Source: Aureliella helgolandensis
GTDB taxonomy: Bacteria; Planctomycetota; Planctomycetia; Pirellulales; Pirellulaceae
Direction of reading: 5' to 3'
Assembly (NCBI RefSeq): GCF_007752135.1
Contig: NZ_CP036298.1
Coordinates: forward strand, 558,001-622,000
Length of the DNA stretch: 64,000 nucleotides
In this document: in pieces, positions 35,304 through 43,429 of the stretch
How positions within the stretch are numbered: position 1 is the first letter of the stretch
How the letters are laid out: each line of letters begins with the position of its first letter
Translations under genes and position numbers: made by a program
The notes under the pieces: generated by a model
Told to the model about the DNA's origin: nothing
Database searches by the model: none
What the model saw: only the letters and a program-made list of their open reading frames with translations

Positions 35304-36978
35304 GCTGCGCAATGGCCGGATCGTGGATCCGCTTCATCCGCTGCATGGGCAGACAGCCAGTCTGTATATTCGCGATGGGCGGTTTGTCGATGCACCCGGT
35401 AGCACCTCTCGGAAGAGACCTGGCGTTGCAGACCAAGTAGTTCCGAACCATGTAATCGAGCTCGACAATGCGCTGGTCCTAGCCGGTGGAATTGATATTC
35501 ATACCCACATCGGTGGTGGTAAAGTCAACTTGGCACGCATGCTCATGGCGGAGCAGTCGTTGGCGGAACGCAGTGTGTGGCCGACGCCGCATACCGGAAT
35601 GCTGTACAACCAAATGGGCTACACTTCCTGTTTTGAGCCCGCCATGGTGCTTTCCACCGCGCGGCATACCCACCTGGAATTAGCTGACACTCCCTATTTG
35701 GATAGCGGAGCCTACGTGGTTCTAGGCAATGAAGACTGGCTGCTGGAGTCGCTGGGACGTGGCTTGGAGAACTCCGTGCTCGACGCCTGGATTGCCTGGG
35801 CCGTCAATGCCTCCCAAGCCTTGGCCGTCAAAGTCGTGAACCCTGGAGGAATTAGCGCGTTCAAGTTCAACCAACGAACTCTGGATGTGGACGAGCCCCA
35901 TGTGGCCTACGGCGTGACACCACGCCAAGTGATCGCGCGTCTGACGGCGGCCGTGGATCGTCTGCAACTGCCGCATCCGTTGCACCTGCATGCCAGCAAC
36001 CTCGGAATGCCTGGTAATGTGCAGGCTGCGCTGGCAATTCTCGATGCCGCTGAAGGACGACGACTGCATCTGACTCATGCGCAATTCAATAGTTACTCCA
36101 GTGATGGTCCGATGGGAATGGGAAGTGGTGCCCAGCAATTGGCTGACTATGTCAACGCGCACGACAATATTTCACTGGACGTTGGACAGGTCGTGTTTGG
36201 GCAAACGGTGACCATCTCTGCCGATGCGCAGGCGCAATACCGAAACCGTCGCTATGCACAACCCAAACAGTGGCTGGTCAGTGATACCGAATGCCAAGCG
36301 GGGTGCGGAGTGGTGCCGATCAAGTACCAGGACCGCCAGTATGTCCACAGTTTGCAGTGGACGATTGGATTGGAATTGATGTTGTTGGTGGAGGACCCGT
36401 GGCGAGTCTTCTTGACCACCGATCATCCCAATGGAGGTCCGTTCACGAGTTATCCGCATCTGATTCGCCTGCTTATGGACCGCACCTTCCGCCAATCTGT
36501 TTTGGAGACGATTCATCCACTAGCCGCCGAGCGTTCTCTGCTGAACGATATCGAACGCGAGTACACGCTGGACGAGATTGCATTGGTCACCCGCGCCGCT
36601 CCAGCTCGCATCCTCGGGCTGGCGGATCGTGGCACCCTAACGACGGGCGCTCTGGCCGATGTTGCCGTCTACCGACGCAAGGCCGATTGGGAGCAGACGT
36701 TTACGACCGCAGATCATGTTTTGAAACGCGGTGTTTCCTTAGTCGAACAGGGGCAATGCACCGGTGCGACGGTTTTGTGCGAGACGCTTACCGCACGCCC
36801 TGAGTTTGAATTGGGAGCACTCCGCTCACTCAGGTCGCAAGTTGAACAAACTTTGCGGCATCCCTTGCAGGCGTTGGAAATTGGGGATGCTGAGTTGGGG
36901 GATTTGATTCGCCGACCGCAAGGTTACGCTGGACCTTGTCCAACCTCAACTCTTTGGGGAGGTGGCCATGCAGATTAA
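35293..36978 (+). CDS. fhcA: Formyltransferase/hydrolase complex subunit A (formylmethanofuran dehydrogenase A-like)
   Basis: 561 residues from ATG 35293, overlapping fhcB by 11 bases. An amidohydrolase-type protein: GGIDIHTHIGGGKVNLARM holds His70 and His72 as metal ligands. Further segments are MLYNQMGYTSCFEPAM, GISAFKFNQRT, LPHPLHLHASNLGMPGN, RLHLTHAQFNSY and VFLTTDHPNGGPFTSYPHLIRLLM with the catalytic Asp. This matches FhcA/FmdA, which hydrolyses the formyl group in the bacterial complex. The alternative outer start at 35119 overlaps fhcB by 185 bases and is rejected. Overlap with fhcD is also 11 bases. Confidence 0.93.
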   Translation: MLTELRNGRIVDPLHPLHGQTASLYIRDGRFVDAPGSTSRKRPGVADQVVPNHVIELDNALVLAGGIDIHTHIGGGKVNLARMLMAEQSLAERSVWPTPHTGMLYNQMGYTSCFEPAMVLSTARHTHLELADTPYLDSGAYVVLGNEDWLLESLGRGLENSVLDAWIAWAVNASQALAVKVVNPGGISAFKFNQRTLDVDEPHVAYGVTPRQVIARLTAAVDRLQLPHPLHLHASNLGMPGNVQAALAILDAAEGRRLHLTHAQFNSYSSDGPMGMGSGAQQLADYVNAHDNISLDVGQVVFGQTVTISADAQAQYRNRRYAQPKQWLVSDTECQAGCGVVPIKYQDRQYVHSLQWTIGLELMLLVEDPWRVFLTTDHPNGGPFTSYPHLIRLLMDRTFRQSVLETIHPLAAERSLLNDIEREYTLDEIALVTRAAPARILGLADRGTLTTGALADVAVYRRKADWEQTFTTADHVLKRGVSLVEQGQCTGATVLCETLTARPEFELGALRSLRSQVEQTLRHPLQALEIGDAELGDLIRRPQGYAGPCPTSTLWGGGHAD

Positions 36979-37864
36979 CGGAGTCGAAATTCAGGACACG
37001 TTTGCCGAGGCGTTTCCGATGACTGCCACGCGACTTATCATTACCGCCGCCGATCGGTTTTGGGCGCGCAGGGCCGCCGAGTCGATGACCGGGTTTGCGA
37101 CGAGTGTGATTGGCTGTGGTTGTGAAGCTGGAATTGAGAAAGAGCTCGACCCTAGCCAGACGCCCGACGGACGGCCGGGGATTGCGGTACTCATTTTCAG
37201 CGTGTCAGGCAAAGAGCTGGAAAAACAGGTCGTACGACGTGTGGGACAGTGCGTCTTGACCTGTCCATCGACGAGTGTCTTTGCTGGAATGCAGGGTGAA
37301 AAGAAAGTTGCGTTGGGAAGTCACTTACGCTATTTCGGCGACGGTTTTCAACTTTCCAAAGTGATTGGCGACCGACGCTATTGGCGAATTCCTGTCATGG
37401 ATGGTGAGTTTGTTTGCGAGGAATCGACGGCGCGTTGTAAGGCGGTGGGAGGCGGCAATTTCTTAGTGCTGAGTGAGTCTCTGTCGGGTGCCTTGAAGGC
37501 TTGTGAATCGGCCATGCATGCGATGCGTCAAATTCCCAACGTGATCATGCCCTTCCCTGGAGGTGTTGCCCGCAGTGGCTCCAAAGTCGGCTCCAAATAC
37601 AAATCCCTAAATGCATCGACCAATGACGCCTATTGCCCCACCTTGCGCACCGTGACCACCTCGCTATTGCCAGTGGGCGTCACTGCCGCATTGGAAGTGG
37701 TGATTGACGGCTTGACGCAGAGTGATGTGGAGCGAGCCATGCGGGTTGGTATCTTGGCGGCATGCGAAGTTGGCGAACGCCATGGTCTGCGCGCAATCGC
37801 TGGCGGCAATTATGGCGGAAAACTGGGGCCCTATCACTTCCATCTGCATGAGATTCTTGGATGA
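36968..37864 (+). CDS. fhcD: Formylmethanofuran--tetrahydromethanopterin N-formyltransferase
   Basis: 298 residues from ATG 36968, overlapping fhcA by 11 bases; a GTG at 36962 is possible. Transfers the formyl group between tetrahydromethanopterin and the methanofuran analogue. Motifs EIQDTFAEAFPMTATRLIITA at the start, TGFATSVIGCGCEAGIEKELD, GLIV-like CVLTCPSTSVFAGM, FVCEESTARCKAVGGGNFLVLSES, and NASTNDAYCPTLR match the Ftr family along the full length, with the two-domain alpha/beta layout. The last bases overlap fhcC as ATGA. Confidence 0.95.
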   Translation: MQINGVEIQDTFAEAFPMTATRLIITAADRFWARRAAESMTGFATSVIGCGCEAGIEKELDPSQTPDGRPGIAVLIFSVSGKELEKQVVRRVGQCVLTCPSTSVFAGMQGEKKVALGSHLRYFGDGFQLSKVIGDRRYWRIPVMDGEFVCEESTARCKAVGGGNFLVLSESLSGALKACESAMHAMRQIPNVIMPFPGGVARSGSKVGSKYKSLNASTNDAYCPTLRTVTTSLLPVGVTAALEVVIDGLTQSDVERAMRVGILAACEVGERHGLRAIAGGNYGGKLGPYHFHLHEILG

Positions 37865-38757
37865 CTTCTCTCTCGATTCATCGCATGGTAGATCCCACCG
37901 CAACAGGCACAGCCTTAAGCGATGTGGAGGCGCCCATCGACCTGCATGGAGTGGTTCCAGACCAAGTCTTGGATTGCAGTGTGCCAGATATTGGCGCCTT
38001 GCCGATTCAGGTCTCGGGGCGCACCGCGCGATTGGGAGACTATTTTGAGGTCCGTGAAGGGACTCGCGACAAGCTCGTACTCAGCGGCCGACTTGCTGCA
38101 TGCCATGCGGTAGGCGGAGGGATGCAAAGTGGCATCTTGGACGTGGTTGGCGACGTCGGAGATTCTTTGGGACGCGGGATGCGGGGAGGTAAGTTAACCG
38201 TGTCCGGCAACGCAGGCCGCTGCGCGTGTAGCGGGTTGCGCGGTGGAACGGTTGTGGTGCAGGGTAGTGTCGGAGACTATGCTGCCGGAGCTGCTCCTGG
38301 GAATCGCCTTGGAATGCGGGGTGGCACCCTTGTCGTTCACGGGGACTGCGGGATGTGGTTGGCCACGCGCATGCGACGTGGGCTGGTGATTGCGGTGGGC
38401 AGTGTGGCTGCCGGCGTCGCCTCGCGATTGATCGCTGGAACGGTCGTTTTGTGCGGTGAGCTGCAACCACCGATCGCAGCGGACATGCGGCGAGGGACTT
38501 TGCTGTTATTAGGTGAAGCGGCTCGTGTGGCAGAGGGGCGAGTGCCTGGCTTTACCACGGGCATTCAAGCTGAAATGTCGTTCCTGCCAATCTTGTTGCG
38601 CGAATTGAAGTCGCATTTGCCCCCTACGTTGGTACCTGCGGAACGCACGGACGTGGTCATGCGTTCCTTGGGGGACCGGGCCTCAGGTGGCTTGGGCGAA
38701 CTGATGTGGTACGCTTCGCCGGTGCCTGTCGAATCGCTTTATACCGATCGATCCTAG
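37861..38757 (+). CDS. fhcC: Formyltransferase/hydrolase complex subunit C (formylmethanofuran dehydrogenase C-like)
   Basis: 298 residues from ATG 37861, an ATGA overlap with fhcD. A right-handed beta-helix of the FmdC/GltB-C type: repeated G-G-x-[ML] turns such as GGGMQSGILDVVGDVGDSLG, GMRGGKLTVSGNAGR, GLRGGTVVVQGSVGDYA and GMRGGTLVVHGDCGMW, spaced about 20 residues. This subunit scaffolds the complex. FhcB, A, D and C in this order, all overlapping, form one translation unit. Downstream is a short intergenic stretch and a convergent hydrolase. No mch, mtdB or fae genes are in the window. Confidence 0.93.
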   Translation: MTSLSIHRMVDPTATGTALSDVEAPIDLHGVVPDQVLDCSVPDIGALPIQVSGRTARLGDYFEVREGTRDKLVLSGRLAACHAVGGGMQSGILDVVGDVGDSLGRGMRGGKLTVSGNAGRCACSGLRGGTVVVQGSVGDYAAGAAPGNRLGMRGGTLVVHGDCGMWLATRMRRGLVIAVGSVAAGVASRLIAGTVVLCGELQPPIAADMRRGTLLLLGEAARVAEGRVPGFTTGIQAEMSFLPILLRELKSHLPPTLVPAERTDVVMRSLGDRASGGLGELMWYASPVPVESLYTDRS

Positions 38758-38807
38758 CTCTCTCTCTCTCGGGAATTGCTTCGCTCACCAGCGTGTTGAC
38801 TGGATCG

Positions 38808-40928
38808 TTACTTCCATTGCCAGTCCTCGCTGAAGAAGCCCGCGTCTAGGATCTTGCCAGGATACTGGCTGGTCGCTCCCTCGCGAATGTCGACAATCGC
38901 CCAATCGGGAAGCATCGGGATTTGTCGCGCATTGTTGAGGTAGGCGAATTCGCGATAGGTAAATCCACTGTTCAGAACGATGTAGCGTGTGGGATTCAGC
39001 GGGTTGGGATAAATCAGTACGGGGACGCACTCTGCAGCAGAGTACTCTTCGCCGTTGCCGCGAACCACTTGCTCGGTCCACTCGATGGGGATTTGTGGTA
39101 AGAGTTGCGCAATCAATGGATTGGTTTGAGGTGTACCAAATAGTACCAAGTGGCTGTCTGCCATTAGAGCGGCATCGACATCTTGAGCTTGAACCTCGAC
39201 GATGTCCCCTCGGAAGTGCCGTTTCCATTCTCCGGTAGCATGGCGATACTCTTGAGCGACCCACTGGTCAACTTTCGAAGGAGTGCCCTTCTCCGCTGCT
39301 AAGGCAGTGTCCGCTTGAGGTGGTACAAACACAAAGCGATCCATGAAAGCGTCATCGATGGGCCCCTGCAGGCCGGGCCGCTTACGGAGTGCGGTTGCCG
39401 CTGCTGCCGGCGTTTCATCAATGGACCAAGTCTCGGACTGGAGGCTCAATGCAACTGGCCAAATTTCCTGTTCCCGTTTATCCGAATTGGCGGTGCTTGC
39501 ATCGATTGGCAGTGAAAGAATTTGCTCGTCGATCTCGACAGTCAACGTTGTTGCATCGCTGGAGAGTTGCCCTAGCGGTAAGTGGAGCGTAAGGTGCGTC
39601 ACGTTGTTGGTTGTCAGATGAATTCCTTGGTCGTCCCAGGTGCCTTGCACTCGGGCCTCTGTCCAGTGTTGCCCAAGCCCCGTGATTTCCATCCAGCCCA
39701 CTCGGTTGTAACGCAGTGAATAGGTGGTCAGGTCGATCTTGCGGGGTGTTGGGCTTTTTCCGGTCGCCAGTTTCTCAGCTAAAAACGCTTCGATCAGAAC
39801 CTTGGAATCGCCATCAATCTTGTGCCCCATCTGAGGTCCGATGACGTGGGGCAGCTCCATTCCTTGCTTCGCAAACGCAGCCGCCATAACGTCGGCTGCC
39901 TGTTTTTGGCGGTCAATCTCACCGCTGTAGGCGATGGTTGGGACATGTCGCAGGTTGTTGGTCCAATCGGGACAGTCGTACCAGTGCAACAGTTGCTGCT
40001 GGTACGGTGTGGGCTTGAATTCCTCGTCTTGGAAGACTCGCAAAAACTCCGTCGTCTCACTAAAACCGGCTCCCGGATTTGCGGCAGCCCACAGGTTGGG
40101 GTAATGCACGGCCAATTGCCAGCAGCCTGCGCCTCCCATGGAAAAGCCCCGGATGGCCAACTTCTGCTGGTCGATCGCGAAGAGGGTCTGCACGTGTTCC
40201 AAGGCTTCGATCACGTCAATCTCGCCTGCGAATTTGAACGCATTGCAATATCGGCCGTAGGGATGCAGGACAATGGTGTCGGCGGGAGTGTATTCTCCGG
40301 CTGAGCCGAGTCGTTGTGAAAGGAAGCTCGATTCACTAACGCGTTCTCCACGGCCATGAAGCCAGACGTCGAGCCGAAGCGCGGGCGAGGAGTTGGACGG
40401 GGATGGATTCGCGGACGATTGACGCAAGTGGCTGAGTTGAAATTGGGAGGGGAGCACGAGTCCGTAGGGTTGGATGGAGCCGTCAATGCGCGACGCGTAG
40501 CCCGCCACCACCAGCTGTGGCTCCGGCTGGGGGGAGTCTTGGATTCCCAGCAGGAGCTGGAGCGAAGCGCCCATTTTCGCAGCGGCTAGACGCCGCTCGG
40601 CTTCGGCCAGTAACGCGTTCGTTTGTTCCAGCTCGCGAGGCGAGTAGATCATGTTGGTATCAAGGGTCATTCGAACCGCTCGTGGAAACACTGCGATCAG
40701 CGGATGGAGCTTCGCAGGAATGGAGCTCGACCCCAGCTCTCTCTCAATTGCGGTGCAGCGGGCCAAGATCCTTGCGCGATCATCGTCTGAAACGTCGATG
40801 CCAATAGCCGGAACGGGGCGGACGGTCTGAGGATTGTTGTCGGCCGGGCCATCTGCGAACGCGTGACCCGCTAGCAGGATCAGCCAAGGAGCTAGGGGCA
40901 GTAAAGTTGAGCGGACGAGAGTCAGCAT
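38808..40928 (-). CDS. Large secreted alpha/beta hydrolase (prolyl-oligopeptidase or esterase-like)
   Basis: 706 residues. N-terminal signal (LTLVRSTLLPLAPWLILLAGHAFA). A central hydrolase core has LDVWLHGRGERVSES, TIVLHPYGRYCNAFKFAGEIDVIEALEHV, LAIRGFSMGGAGCWQLAVHYP with the Ser of GFSMGG, and an Asp/His region (TPRK-DLTTYSLRYN tail) that is less clear. The C-terminal half of about 250 residues is an unassigned beta-rich domain. Planctomycetes have many such proteins, related to feruloyl esterase-like or PHB-depolymerase-type hydrolases; the substrate is unknown. It is convergent with fhcC at about 50 bases. Confidence 0.8.
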   Translation of the reverse strand: MLTLVRSTLLPLAPWLILLAGHAFADGPADNNPQTVRPVPAIGIDVSDDDRARILARCTAIERELGSSSIPAKLHPLIAVFPRAVRMTLDTNMIYSPRELEQTNALLAEAERRLAAAKMGASLQLLLGIQDSPQPEPQLVVAGYASRIDGSIQPYGLVLPSQFQLSHLRQSSANPSPSNSSPALRLDVWLHGRGERVSESSFLSQRLGSAGEYTPADTIVLHPYGRYCNAFKFAGEIDVIEALEHVQTLFAIDQQKLAIRGFSMGGAGCWQLAVHYPNLWAAANPGAGFSETTEFLRVFQDEEFKPTPYQQQLLHWYDCPDWTNNLRHVPTIAYSGEIDRQKQAADVMAAAFAKQGMELPHVIGPQMGHKIDGDSKVLIEAFLAEKLATGKSPTPRKIDLTTYSLRYNRVGWMEITGLGQHWTEARVQGTWDDQGIHLTTNNVTHLTLHLPLGQLSSDATTLTVEIDEQILSLPIDASTANSDKREQEIWPVALSLQSETWSIDETPAAAATALRKRPGLQGPIDDAFMDRFVFVPPQADTALAAEKGTPSKVDQWVAQEYRHATGEWKRHFRGDIVEVQAQDVDAALMADSHLVLFGTPQTNPLIAQLLPQIPIEWTEQVVRGNGEEYSAAECVPVLIYPNPLNPTRYIVLNSGFTYREFAYLNNARQIPMLPDWAIVDIREGATSQYPGKILDAGFFSEDWQWK

Positions 40929-41422
40929 TGGGGTGGTTCCAAGCGTCGCGGAAGGGTGAGGTGGGATGTCAAAAACGCGGTCCTAAATTCTACGCGATCG
41001 TTGGAGTGCGGAGAGCTTCCAGAGAAAAAAATGCTTTTGCCCTCGATAATTGGGCCGTTGCAGCGAATTACTTCTGCGGAAATGCTAAATGTTCTCCCCG
41101 TGCACGTACTGGTGGCGCGTCTCCAGGAGAAATTATTGGACAAAGCAGGTGGGGTTGGAGCATCCTGCGCCCTCGCGAAACCACGGCATTCACAGTACGA
41201 TTGCGGTTTTGGTAGGCCATTTGGCCCCTGAGGATTGGCTTGGGGGCTCTGTGGCGTGGGCACCGGTTGCTCGTCTCCCGGACGGGTCTCCAGCACATCC
41301 TCCTCCCCCGCCTCCAATTCCCATCGAGGAGTCAGCTCCGGAGGGGGATTCAACAACCGATCAATGATCCCAGTACTTTAGTTCTGGGCATACAAAAAAC
41401 AGACAATGTCACTGAGTAGCCA
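40929..41422. other. Region upstream of btaA; overlapping weak ORFs
   Basis: 494 bases between the divergent hydrolase and btaA. A 144-codon minus-strand frame (40922-41356) and a 92-codon plus-strand frame (41089-41367) overlap; both are Pro-rich and neither has a family or a good start. I treat it as a promoter and leader region. At 41406 and 41423 there is a 17-base tandem duplication of the btaA start (see findings). Confidence 0.45.
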
Positions 41423-42610
41423 ATGTCACTGAGAAACTGGATCAGCGGACGCGTTTTTAAGTTCGTCCACGGAAATAACCTCGTCTACAACACCTGTTGG
41501 GAAGACCCGCGTCTTGATCGCGAAGCCCTGGAATTGACCAGCGAAGACCGCGTTCTGGTAATTACCTCAGCCGGTTGCAATGCGCTCGACTACGCCCTGG
41601 CGGGCCCCAAGCACGTGTATGCGGTGGATATGAATCCGCGTCAGAATGCGTTGCTCGAATTGAAAATGGCTTGTATTCGCAAGCTTCAGTACGAGGATTT
41701 CTTTGGGCTCTTCGGAGCCGGACATCACAAGCAAGCGGCCAAGCTGTACCAGTCGACACTTCGCGCCGAGCTCAGCCCCTGGGCGCAAACCTATTGGGAT
41801 CGATGGATCAAGTTCTTTGACAATCCGCGACGCACCTTCTACTACCGCGGAACGTCAGGCGCCTTTGCTCGAATGATTGCCTACTACATCGATCGAGTGG
41901 CTAAGATTCGTCCCGAGATCAACGAGATTTTGGAAGCTCAATCGGTTGCGGAACAGCAAGAGGTCTACGATCGCATTCGCGACAAGTTTTGGAGTCGTAC
42001 GATGCGTTTCGCTCTGAACCGCGATACGACGCTATCGATGCTAGGGGTGCCCAAGGCCCAGCGGCAGCAGATTGAGAATCAGTATCCTGGCGGAATCCTC
42101 AGCTTTATTCAGGATTCCATGGAAGCGGTGTTTTCGAAATTGCCAGCGCACGACAATTACTTTTGGCGCGTCTACATCACTGGTAGCTACACGCCTGAAT
42201 GCTGTCCTGAGTATTTGAAGCCAGACAACTTTCAGCGTCTGAAAGCTGATGATATTTCCAATGTCTCAGTGCACACCGACAGCGTGCAAGGTTTTCTGGA
42301 AAAGGGAGATACTCCCATCTCACGCTTTATCCTGCTTGACCATATGGACTGGCTTTCGGATCACTTCTTCCCGCTGCTAGAATCGGAATGGCAAGCCATT
42401 CTGGGGAGGGCCGCTCCTCAAACTCGCGTGCTGTGGCGCAGCGGTGGTTTGCGAACCGACTTTATCGATCGCGTGCAAGTCACCTACCAGGGCAAGCAGG
42501 TGTTGCTGCCTGAATTGCTAAAGTACCATCCTGAGCAGGCTGCCCGCTTGCACGAACTGGATCGAGTGCACACCTACGGTAGTTTCTATATCGCTGACAT
42601 TGCAGGATAG
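41423..42610 (+). CDS. btaA: Diacylglycerol 3-amino-3-carboxypropyltransferase (betaine lipid synthesis)
   Basis: 395 residues. Uses SAM to add a homoserine unit to diacylglycerol, the first step to DGTS betaine lipid, at the membrane. YNTCWEDPRLDREAL, VITSAGCNALDYALAG and VYAVDMNPRQNALLELKMACIRKL make the SAM-binding N-terminus of the DUF3419/BtaA family. RTFYYRGTSGAFARM, FWSRTMRFALNRDTTLSMLGVP, NYFWRVYITGSYTPECCPEYL and FILLDHMDWLSD follow in the right order. btaB follows after 9 bases. The start was set at ATG 41423, the second of two duplicated ATG-TCACTGAG copies, because only it keeps the frame open. Confidence 0.93.
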   Translation: MSLRNWISGRVFKFVHGNNLVYNTCWEDPRLDREALELTSEDRVLVITSAGCNALDYALAGPKHVYAVDMNPRQNALLELKMACIRKLQYEDFFGLFGAGHHKQAAKLYQSTLRAELSPWAQTYWDRWIKFFDNPRRTFYYRGTSGAFARMIAYYIDRVAKIRPEINEILEAQSVAEQQEVYDRIRDKFWSRTMRFALNRDTTLSMLGVPKAQRQQIENQYPGGILSFIQDSMEAVFSKLPAHDNYFWRVYITGSYTPECCPEYLKPDNFQRLKADDISNVSVHTDSVQGFLEKGDTPISRFILLDHMDWLSDHFFPLLESEWQAILGRAAPQTRVLWRSGGLRTDFIDRVQVTYQGKQVLLPELLKYHPEQAARLHELDRVHTYGSFYIADIAG

Positions 42611-42619
42611 GTTGGTTTC

Positions 42620-43351
42620 ATGGGGCTTTTCCAAGACATGAAGATTCTCTACCACTTGGCGCTCCGCCCAGTGCGAGGGAAGAATCATGCCGAACGCATG
42701 GAGAGTTTTTACTCCGGGCAGGCCGAGGCATACGACGATTTTCGTAAGCGATTGCTGCATGGACGGGAAGAGCTCTTCCAAGCCATTGAAGTGCCTGAAG
42801 GCGGAGTTTGGGTAGATTTAGGAGGAGGGACTGGCGCGAATATGGAGTTTATCGCCGATCGCGTTCCCCAGCTCGGCCAAGCCTATGTGGTCGACCTCGC
42901 CTCTTCGCTCCTGAAAGTTGCCAGTAGCCGATTTGAGAGCCATGGTTGGGACCATGTTTCTGCCGTCGAGGCCGATGCGACCAAGTGGCAGCCACCCGAG
43001 GGCCAGGCCGATGTGGTTACCTTCTCCTACTCGCTGACCATGATTCCCGACTGGTTCTCGGCCATCGAAAATGCACTGCGAATGCTCAAGCCTGGTGGAC
43101 AGATCGGCGTCGTCGACTTCTATGCAACGCGGAAACATGCCGCCGAAGGCATGCAGCGACATGGATGGTTCACCCGGACGTTTTGGCCGGTGTGGTTCTC
43201 TACCGATAATGTCTTTCCATCCACCGATCATCTGCCCTTCCTGCGCTCGCATTGCGAGACCGTCTTGTGCAATGAACGTCGTTCCAAAGTGCCGTATATC
43301 CCGTTGATTCGTACGCCCTATTATCAATACATCGGTCGGAAACGCGGCTGA
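42620..43351 (+). CDS. btaB: Betaine lipid N-methyltransferase
   Basis: 243 residues. Trimethylates the homoserine lipid made by BtaA to DGTS. A SAM motif [63 protein letters not shown] and an amphipathic N-terminus match BtaB. The start is ATG 42620, nine bases after btaA. The pair is self-contained and transcribed together. In bacteria that have it, this pathway replaces phospholipids when phosphorus is scarce; the promoter here shows no obvious Pho box. A hairpin follows at 43378. Confidence 0.92.
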   Translation: MGLFQDMKILYHLALRPVRGKNHAERMESFYSGQAEAYDDFRKRLLHGREELFQAIEVPEGGVWVDLGGGTGANMEFIADRVPQLGQAYVVDLASSLLKVASSRFESHGWDHVSAVEADATKWQPPEGQADVVTFSYSLTMIPDWFSAIENALRMLKPGGQIGVVDFYATRKHAAEGMQRHGWFTRTFWPVWFSTDNVFPSTDHLPFLRSHCETVLCNERRSKVPYIPLIRTPYYQYIGRKRG

Positions 43352-43377
43352 TCAATTGCCTGCCCACCTTGCCGCCA

Positions 43378-43395
43378 TTCCCGCCCACGCGGGAA
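43378..43395. terminator. Perfect 7-bp-stem hairpin between convergent genes
   Basis: TTCCCGC-CCAC-GCGGGAA, 27 bases after the btaB stop and 35 before the propeller gene end. No U tract follows in either direction, so a weak or bidirectional terminator is only suggested. Confidence 0.35.
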
Positions 43396-43429
43396 CAACG
43401 ACTGATTGGACGGTAGGTATGCAGCCGGA

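Noticed and set aside
40922-41356. A 144-codon Pro-rich frame upstream of btaA
   Set aside because: It overlaps another frame on the opposite strand, has no family features and ends inside the start of the hydrolase gene. It could be a gene remnant, but support is too weak.
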